In this document: positions 6,444 through 10,694 of the stretch, one piece after another | Position numbering within the stretch: position 1 is the stretch's first letter | Layout of the letters: every line of letters begins with the position of its first letter | Made by a program: the position numbers and the translations under genes | Notes under the pieces: model-generated | Database searches by the model: none | What the model was told of the DNA's origin: nothing | Seen by the model: only the letters and a program-made list of their open reading frames with translations | Source: an uncultured Flavobacterium sp. | Lineage (GTDB): Bacteria; Bacteroidota; Bacteroidia; Flavobacteriales; Flavobacteriaceae | Assembly (NCBI RefSeq): GCF_946482535.1 | Contig: NZ_CAMLRU010000088.1 | Location: forward strand, 1 to 10,694 | Reading direction: 5' to 3' | DNA: 10,694 nt

Positions 6444-6902
6444 TTAATTAATTTTTCGATAATTTTCTAATAACGAATTCAACTGTTGTAATTCATCTTT
6501 ACTTAAGTTGGCAGCAAAAAATTGTTCGTGTTCATTCACTTTCGGATCCAATTCGGCCAAAACCTCTAATCCTTTTGGAGTGATTGCAACCTCAATTTTT
6601 CTGCGATTGTCCGGACAAACTTCTCGAGTGACAAAATCTTTTAATAATAATTTATCTATCAATCGGGTAGTGTTGCTGTTTTTGGCAATCATGCGTTCTT
6701 GGATGACACACATGTTGGCCGGATTGCCTTTTTGACCGCGCAAAATCCTTAAAACATTGTATTGTTCTCCTGATAAATCATAAGGTTTCAAAATTTCATT
6801 GAATTTTTCGCTGATGACATTTTGGGTATACATAATGTTTAGGATCACTTTTTTGGCGTCATCCATAGCTACTGTCGATTTTATGATTTCTTCAATTCTC
6901 AT
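6444..6902 (-). CDS. MarR family transcriptional regulator
   Basis: This 152-residue protein is a MarR-type winged-helix dimeric regulator. An N-terminal dimerisation helix is followed by the core: YDLSGEQYNVLRILRG (41-56), then the helix-turn-helix VIQERMIAKNSNTTRLIDKLLLKDFV (66-91). The wing is REVCPDNRRKIEVAITPKG (93-111), with the conserved D-x-R-R-x-x-x-V-x-I-T-x-x-G. A C-terminal helix returns to the dimer interface. Cys65 and Cys96 are its only cysteines and could serve as redox or electrophile sensors (inference). It is the first gene of the operon with the nitroreductase and yceI. Two palindromes over its own promoter suggest autorepression, with release by a quinone- or oxidant-like ligand, the usual mode of this family. 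Confidence 0.95.
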   Translation of the reverse strand: MRIEEIIKSTVAMDDAKKVILNIMYTQNVISEKFNEILKPYDLSGEQYNVLRILRGQKGNPANMCVIQERMIAKNSNTTRLIDKLLLKDFVTREVCPDNRRKIEVAITPKGLEVLAELDPKVNEHEQFFAANLSKDELQQLNSLLENYRKIN

Positions 6903-6917
6903 AATTACTATTACAAT

Positions 6918-6933
6918 ATTTGTAGGTACAAAT
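6918..6933. promoter_or_regulatory. Operator-like palindrome O1 of marR
   Basis: ATTTGTAGGTACAAAT has perfect seven-base arms around GG. It overlaps the -7 box of the marR promoter (6929-6936). The same half-sites TTTGTA/TACAAA recur 30 bases upstream, as expected for a MarR dimer operator (inference). Confidence 0.65.
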
Positions 6934-6962
6934 GTAAATAGTTTTTTATTTGTATATACAAA
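6929..6962 (-). promoter_or_regulatory. marR operon promoter
   Basis: On the minus strand TTTG (6959-6962) and TACATTTG (6929-6936) are separated by 22 bases. Both are exact matches to the -33 and -7 consensus. The leader to the ATG at 6902 is about 20-25 nt. Each box is overlapped by one of the two palindromes. Confidence 0.7.
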
Positions 6963-6963
6963 C
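6948..6963. promoter_or_regulatory. Operator-like palindrome O2 of marR
   Basis: ATTTGTATATACAAAC contains the perfect 14-base palindrome TTTGTATATACAAA (6949-6962) and covers the -33 box. Its centre is 30 bases, close to three helical turns, from that of O1. Confidence 0.65.
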
Positions 6964-7022
6964 GTTTAGTTATTTTTTTGTTAAAAATTATATTTGACCA
7001 CAGCGTTAATTAAATGTTGTAA

Positions 7023-7056
7023 TTTGGAATTTACCCTTTAGAATTTATTATTTTTG
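7023..7056 (+). promoter_or_regulatory. Promoter of the rhodanese-NDH-2-dipeptidase operon
   Basis: TTTG (7023-7026) and TATTTTTG (7049-7056) match the -33 and -7 elements exactly with a 22-base spacer, the same as the divergent marR promoter. The box ends 14 bases before the ATG at 7071, so the leader is short. Confidence 0.65.
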
Positions 7057-7070
7057 AAAAAAATAACATT

Positions 7071-7391
7071 ATGGATTTATCTCAACAAGACTGGAAAGCG
7101 CAATTAGAAAGAGATTCAAATGCTGTAATTCTCGACGTTAGAACGGCGGAAGAATGTAGTGAAGGATTTATTCCTAAGGCCATTAATATTGACATTTATA
7201 AAGGGCAAGGCTTTATTTATGCTTTAGAAGAATTAGACAAGAGTAAAAACTATTATGTATACTGTAAAGCCGGAGCCCGAAGTGCTCAAGCTTGTCAGAT
7301 TATGAGCCAACTGGGTTTTGAAAACACCTATAATTTAGAAGGTGGTTTTATGAATTGGAAAGGCGATGTGGCTTTTAGTACTGAAGGTTAA
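7071..7391 (+). CDS. Single-domain rhodanese-like protein
   Basis: The product is 106 residues, one complete rhodanese domain without a signal peptide, so it should be cytoplasmic. The CH2A-like VILDVRTAEECSEGFIPKAINI (19-40) and the active-site loop Cys65-Lys-Ala-Gly-Ala-Arg-Ser (65-71) are intact, followed by LGFENTYNLEGGFMNWKG (81-98). The six-residue loop size fits sulfurtransferases that move sulfane sulfur from thiosulfate or persulfides to cyanide or protein thiols. Cys29 and Cys75 are extra cysteines. It is the first gene of an operon and is followed after 9 bases by the NADH dehydrogenase. Whether the two act together, for example in persulfide handling, cannot be told from sequence. 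Confidence 0.93.
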   Translation: MDLSQQDWKAQLERDSNAVILDVRTAEECSEGFIPKAINIDIYKGQGFIYALEELDKSKNYYVYCKAGARSAQACQIMSQLGFENTYNLEGGFMNWKGDVAFSTEG

Positions 7392-7400
7392 TTCGCTAAG

Positions 7401-8705
7401 ATGAATATTCCAGCGTCAAATAAACCTCGCGTAGTAATTATTGGCGGAGGTTTTGCCGGCATTGCTTTGGCCAAGAAACTGCGCAACAAAAATGTGCAAG
7501 TCGTTTTATTAGACAAGCACAATTATCATACATTTCAACCTTTGTTGTATCAAGTGGCTACGGGCGGATTGGAAGCCGGTTCAATCGCTTATCCGATTCG
7601 CAAAGTCATTCAGGAATATCGGGATTTTTACTTCCGCCTCACTTCTGTCAAAGAAATTGATACCAAAGAGCAAAAAGTCATTTCTGAAATTGGTGATTTG
7701 CATTATGATTATTTGGTGATTGCCACCGGTTCTAAAACCAATTATTTCGGTAACAAAGAAATCGAACGCAATTCGATGTCAATGAAAACCATCCCGCAGT
7801 CATTGAATATTCGCAGTTTGATTCTCGAAAATTTTGAACAAGCGGTTTTGGTCAAAGACGAAACCGAAAGAAACTTGTTAATGAATTTTGTACTCGTTGG
7901 TGCCGGACCAACAGGTGTAGAGCTGGCCGGAGCTTTGGCAGAAATGAAAAAAGCCATTCTTCAGAAAGACTATCCCGATTTGGATATCTCCAAAATGGAA
8001 ATCAACCTTATCCAAAGTGGTGACCGAGTTTTGAATACCATGAGTGAAAAATCTTCTGCAGAAGCTGAAAAGTTTTTAACCAATTTAGGCGTGAAAGTTT
8101 GGAAAAACATTCGCGTAACCAATTATGACGGAAGAACCATCACGACCAACACCGATTTGACTTTTGAAACGGCCACCTTAATCTGGACCGCCGGTGTACA
8201 AGGCGCTGCTGTTCGAGGTTTGGATGCCAAATCCTTAGTGGAAAGGATAGAACGTATCAGAGTAAATGAATTCAATCAAGTGAAAGGCTACGACAATATT
8301 TTTGCCATAGGCGATATCGCTTCAATGGAAAGTAAAGATTATCCGCAAGGTCATCCGATGATGGCGCAACCGGCAATGCAACAAGGAAAATTGTTGGGAG
8401 ATAATTTGGTCCAATTGATTAACGGAAGAATCATGACACCTTTTGAATACAACGATAAAGGTTCGATGGCCACGATTGGCAGGAACTTGGCGGTAGTAGA
8501 TTTGCCCAAATACCATTTCAGCGGTGTTTTTGCTTGGTTTGTTTGGATGTTTGTGCATTTGTTTTCCTTAATCGGATTCAAAAATAAAGCAGTGGTTTTT
8601 ACCAATTGGGTTTACAATTACATTCGTTTTGATAGAGAGGGAAGATTGATTGTCCGGCCATACAAGAAAAGAAGCTTTACCACCTTTACCAGTGATGAGA
8701 TATAA
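7401..8705 (+). CDS. ndh: Type II NADH:quinone oxidoreductase (NDH-2)
   Basis: The 434-residue protein is a two-Rossmann-fold flavoprotein. The FAD-binding VVIIGGGFAGIALAKKL is at 11-27, with HNYHTFQPLLYQVATGG (40-56). The NADH-binding FVLVGAGPTGVELAGALAE is at 163-181, and the FAD-ribityl motif FAIGD at 301-305. MAQPAMQQGK (321-330) fits the quinone-site A-Q-x-A-x-Q motif. A hydrophobic C-terminal segment (373-393, Trp/Phe rich) and a basic tail should bind the inner face of the membrane. It transfers electrons from NADH to the quinone pool without pumping protons. It contains no cysteine, which excludes the disulfide chemistry of sulfide:quinone oxidoreductases despite the rhodanese neighbour. 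It sits 9 bases after the rhodanese and 3 before the dipeptidase gene. Confidence 0.92.
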   Translation: MNIPASNKPRVVIIGGGFAGIALAKKLRNKNVQVVLLDKHNYHTFQPLLYQVATGGLEAGSIAYPIRKVIQEYRDFYFRLTSVKEIDTKEQKVISEIGDLHYDYLVIATGSKTNYFGNKEIERNSMSMKTIPQSLNIRSLILENFEQAVLVKDETERNLLMNFVLVGAGPTGVELAGALAEMKKAILQKDYPDLDISKMEINLIQSGDRVLNTMSEKSSAEAEKFLTNLGVKVWKNIRVTNYDGRTITTNTDLTFETATLIWTAGVQGAAVRGLDAKSLVERIERIRVNEFNQVKGYDNIFAIGDIASMESKDYPQGHPMMAQPAMQQGKLLGDNLVQLINGRIMTPFEYNDKGSMATIGRNLAVVDLPKYHFSGVFAWFVWMFVHLFSLIGFKNKAVVFTNWVYNYIRFDREGRLIVRPYKKRSFTTFTSDEI

Positions 8706-8708
8706 CCT

Positions 8709-9368
8709 ATGAAAAAAATCTCCTTTTTATTGATGTTGTTGCTAATGATTTCCTGTAAATCAACTTATCTTGATTCAAAGAAATCTCCTATTGTATTAGA
8801 CATCAATCAAGAAACCGATGACAATGCTTTTGTCAATCTGAAAAATTACAGCAATGATTTTGTTTTCGATATGAAATACGCCACTAGCGATAATTTTTTA
8901 AACGAAAAGGTTTATCCGTGTGATGAATGTTTCCTTCGAGTAAAAACCATTAAAGCCTTGTTAGAAGCCAACAAATCGTTTCTTGAAAAAGGATATCGCA
9001 TCAAACTTTACGATTGTTATCGCCCGATTGCCATTCAAAAAAAGATGTGGAAAATCGTTCCGAATCCGACTTATGTTGCCAATCCTAAAAAAGGTTCCAT
9101 TCACAACAAAGGCGGCGCGGTAGATATTACTTTGGTGGATTCGTTGGGCGTGGAATTAAATATGGGAACCAAATTTGATTTTTTCGGAGAAGAAGCCAGT
9201 CATAATTATCTCAACCATACTGAAGAAATCTTGGCCAATCGAAAATTTTTAAAGGAAATCATGCTCCAACATAACTTCAAATCTTTCGATTCAGAATGGT
9301 GGCATTACAACTTAAACAATAGTGCTGCTGACAAAGTCTCCAATCAAAAATGGCGTTGCGAAGATTAA
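8709..9368 (+). CDS. D-Ala-D-Ala dipeptidase (VanX/DdpX type, M15D) lipoprotein
   Basis: The 219-residue protein starts with a lipoprotein signal (MKKISFLLMLLLMISC, Cys16), followed by a full M15D zinc peptidase domain. FDMKYATSDNFLNEKVYP (53-70) and YDCYRPIAIQ (101-110, conserved Arg105) precede SIHNKGGAVDITL (130-142), whose His132 and Asp139 are zinc ligands. SEWWHYN (195-201) supplies catalytic Glu196 and ligand His199. Such enzymes hydrolyse D-alanyl-D-alanine. VanX does so in the cytoplasm for vancomycin resistance. This one carries a lipobox, so it probably acts outside the inner membrane in peptidoglycan turnover or recycling. No vanH or vanA ligase is near, so a resistance cassette is not indicated. 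It is the third gene of the rhodanese operon, 3 bases after ndh. Confidence 0.9.
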   Translation: MKKISFLLMLLLMISCKSTYLDSKKSPIVLDINQETDDNAFVNLKNYSNDFVFDMKYATSDNFLNEKVYPCDECFLRVKTIKALLEANKSFLEKGYRIKLYDCYRPIAIQKKMWKIVPNPTYVANPKKGSIHNKGGAVDITLVDSLGVELNMGTKFDFFGEEASHNYLNHTEEILANRKFLKEIMLQHNFKSFDSEWWHYNLNNSAADKVSNQKWRCED

Positions 9369-9934
9369 TTTTCTACACAGTTTAAGTAGTCGATAAAGTA
9401 AGGTTCGGGCTCATAAACTTTCTTGTCCATTTCAGAAACAAAGGCAGTTCTAAAGGGATAATCTATGGTTTCACCGGCCAGTTTGATTCTCATAAAGGTT
9501 ACAGGCGAATTTTTTAAATCGGCATAATTTTCTTTGGCAAAGACAAAAGAACCGGTTATAATTCGGTTGTTGCGATTTTTATCATCGCGAAGTAAATTTC
9601 CGCAATTATCGGTTTCAGTATACAATAAGGTGGCAATTTTTCCATTATTCAACTGCAAATAAATTTTTGAATTGGTATCAAAACAAAGCGCTTTGATAAA
9701 ATCGTTACTGCTTTGTAAAATTTGCACCTCAAGGCCAAGTACTCCATTATTGTTATATAAAGAAAAGAAAATATCAGTGCTGTTTCCGGCAAAACTTCTT
9801 TCAAAAACAATATATTGTTTGGTCGATTTATAAGTGCCTAAACTGTCTTTGATGTCATTGTCAATTTCACAAGGTTTTTGGGCCAAAACGGTTAAATTCA
9901 AAAATAAGAATAAAGCAACAAACAGATTCTTCAT
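9365..9934 (-). CDS. Secreted protein of unknown function
   Basis: Starting at the Met at 9934 gives 189 residues with a clear signal peptide (MKNLFVALFLFLNLTVLAQ, probable cut after Ala18 or Gln19). The further Met at 9958 would add eight residues before the signal and overlap the upstream gene, so I rejected it. The mature domain is mostly beta in character: TKQYIVFERSFAGNSTDIFFSL, then NNGVLGLEVQ and a repeat-like NGKIATLLYTE. It has several cysteines, including one in YLNCVEN at the C-terminus. It resembles small beta-sandwich envelope proteins but I recognise no family. Its stop codon overlaps that of the dipeptidase gene in a TTAA, with no terminator between. It lies 5 bases after the methyltransferase gene, so the two are probably cotranscribed. 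Confidence 0.75.
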   Translation of the reverse strand: MKNLFVALFLFLNLTVLAQKPCEIDNDIKDSLGTYKSTKQYIVFERSFAGNSTDIFFSLYNNNGVLGLEVQILQSSNDFIKALCFDTNSKIYLQLNNGKIATLLYTETDNCGNLLRDDKNRNNRIITGSFVFAKENYADLKNSPVTFMRIKLAGETIDYPFRTAFVSEMDKKVYEPEPYFIDYLNCVEN

Positions 9935-9939
9935 GGTTT

Positions 9940-10694
9940 TTACGATAATTTGCTGCAAAGTAAAACTATTTTATGATTGTTTGCATCAGTTGTAAAAAAA
10001 CAATACAGATTTCCGCCGTCTTTAATTTTCCATTTTTTGCGGATGCTTTCTACCGAGTCAGGAAAATGCCGCGTGCTAATGTTCGCTTTTTGATTTTCGA
10101 GAAATAATTTCATGTCGTTTTTATGGTAACCAATGTTATGCTCAATTTCAAAACGACGACCCGGAAATTCTATCAATTCGGGTGAAGTATACAAATGGGA
10201 ATGTTGGTGTAGTTTATCAATTCGGAACCGATTAGAAACCGCTTCAAATCCGCCCGATTTCATGATGGCAGCATTGGGCTCGTATAAGTATTTTTGGGGT
10301 AAACCAATGTTGGCTTGGTCTTCGGATTGGTGTTCAAAGCTGAAAGTTTCGGTTTTGTTTTTCAAGATATTGACCGTCACTATTTGGGTCGAACCAACAT
10401 AGCCTTGCTCCAAAATCCAGAGCAGTTCTTTGACTTCATTTTTCAAAGCGACTATATGAATCGCTTTAACATTTTTCAGTTCCGATAAACCGGCGGTAAT
10501 GTCCAGTAATGGTGCCGTTTTAATCATGATGTTGGGTGCAAAATCAAAATAAAAATCGAGGTTTTCGGGCACGTTCGGCAGACAGTCTTTGAGCATAAAA
10601 ACTTTGCCTTTGGCTTCATTTCTTCGCGAAGGATCAATGTAAATCCAATCAAGTTTTGGTTTTTGAGCTTTTAGAATATCATAACTATCGCCTG
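9940..10694 (-). CDS. Class I SAM-dependent methyltransferase with THUMP-like domain (PG_1098-like), partial
   Basis: The gene is cut by the right edge. The last 250 residues are present and the frame stays open to base 10694, continuing upstream of the in-frame Met at 10596. The extra N-terminal part reads KLDWIYIDPSRR (residues 13-24 of the visible part). This is the motif IV region of a class I Rossmann methyltransferase, here in the DPSRR form seen in Bacteroidota PG_1098-like proteins. Next comes the strand-rich NVKAIHIVALKNEVKELLWILEQG (74-97), then a C-terminal ferredoxin/THUMP-like region with YEPNAAIMKSGGFEAVS (138-154) and RFEIEHNIGYHKNDMKLFL (180-198). THUMP domains bind RNA, so an RNA substrate is likely but unproven. 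The SAM-binding N-terminal part lies outside. The next gene starts 5 bases later. Confidence 0.85.
   Translation of the reverse strand, partial: GDSYDILKAQKPKLDWIYIDPSRRNEAKGKVFMLKDCLPNVPENLDFYFDFAPNIMIKTAPLLDITAGLSELKNVKAIHIVALKNEVKELLWILEQGYVGSTQIVTVNILKNKTETFSFEHQSEDQANIGLPQKYLYEPNAAIMKSGGFEAVSNRFRIDKLHQHSHLYTSPELIEFPGRRFEIEHNIGYHKNDMKLFLENQKANISTRHFPDSVESIRKKWKIKDGGNLYCFFTTDANNHKIVLLCSKLS

Noticed and set aside
7401..8705. Sulfide:quinone oxidoreductase, suggested by the adjacent rhodanese
   Set aside because: The protein has no cysteines at all, whereas SQR needs conserved redox cysteines. The motifs and membrane C-terminus fit NDH-2.
8709..9368. Glycopeptide resistance determinant
   Set aside because: There is no vanH, vanA/B ligase or two-component regulator nearby, and the protein has an export signal. 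A VanX-like fold alone does not imply resistance.

Overview
The window looks like chromosomal DNA of a Flavobacterium-type Bacteroidota. The evidence is low GC, many short lipoprotein and secreted-protein genes, few Shine-Dalgarno sequences, and repeated matches upstream of genes to the Bacteroidota -7 promoter box TAnnTTTG. Closest-looking families are YaaA, YceI, the PG_1098-like THUMP methyltransferase and a 434-residue NDH-2 of flavobacterial style. The species is inferred, not proven. There is no tRNA, rRNA, CRISPR array, insertion sequence or phage gene.

Layout. Positions 1-142 may hold the 3' end of a plus-strand surface-protein gene (weak). A small lipoprotein gene (81-536, minus) diverges from yaaA (718-1476, plus), a peroxide-stress protein whose transcript should end at a hairpin near 1576-1612. 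Two minus-strand envelope genes follow: a PagL-like outer-membrane lipid A deacylase candidate (1650-2339) and a lipoprotein with a regulatory-like beta-sandwich (2663-3391). Between them lies 320 bases containing an unexplained start-less open frame. A 116-residue helical protein (3613-3963) has its own promoter and terminator. About 470 gene-less, AT-rich bases come next, then a stand-alone glutamine amidotransferase subunit (trpG/pabA, 4513-5082).

The best regulatory story is at 5212-7071. A minus-strand operon marR - NfsB-like nitroreductase - yceI ends in a strong terminator and starts at a promoter whose -7 and -33 boxes are each overlapped by a TTTGTA/TACAAA palindrome, which suggests MarR autoregulation. 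Divergently, a plus-strand operon encodes a single-domain rhodanese, a type II NADH:quinone oxidoreductase and a VanX-type D-Ala-D-Ala dipeptidase lipoprotein (7071-9368), with gaps of 9 and 3 bases. It meets the last operon head to head: the stop codons overlap in a TTAA. That final minus-strand operon carries a secreted protein of unknown function behind a THUMP-like SAM methyltransferase that is cut by the right edge.

Most of the window is ordinary housekeeping and envelope content. I found no convincing new multi-gene system. The items most worth checking are the twin operators, the orphan frame at 2441-2638, the rhodanese/NDH-2/dipeptidase operon and the altered catalytic motif of the PagL-like protein.
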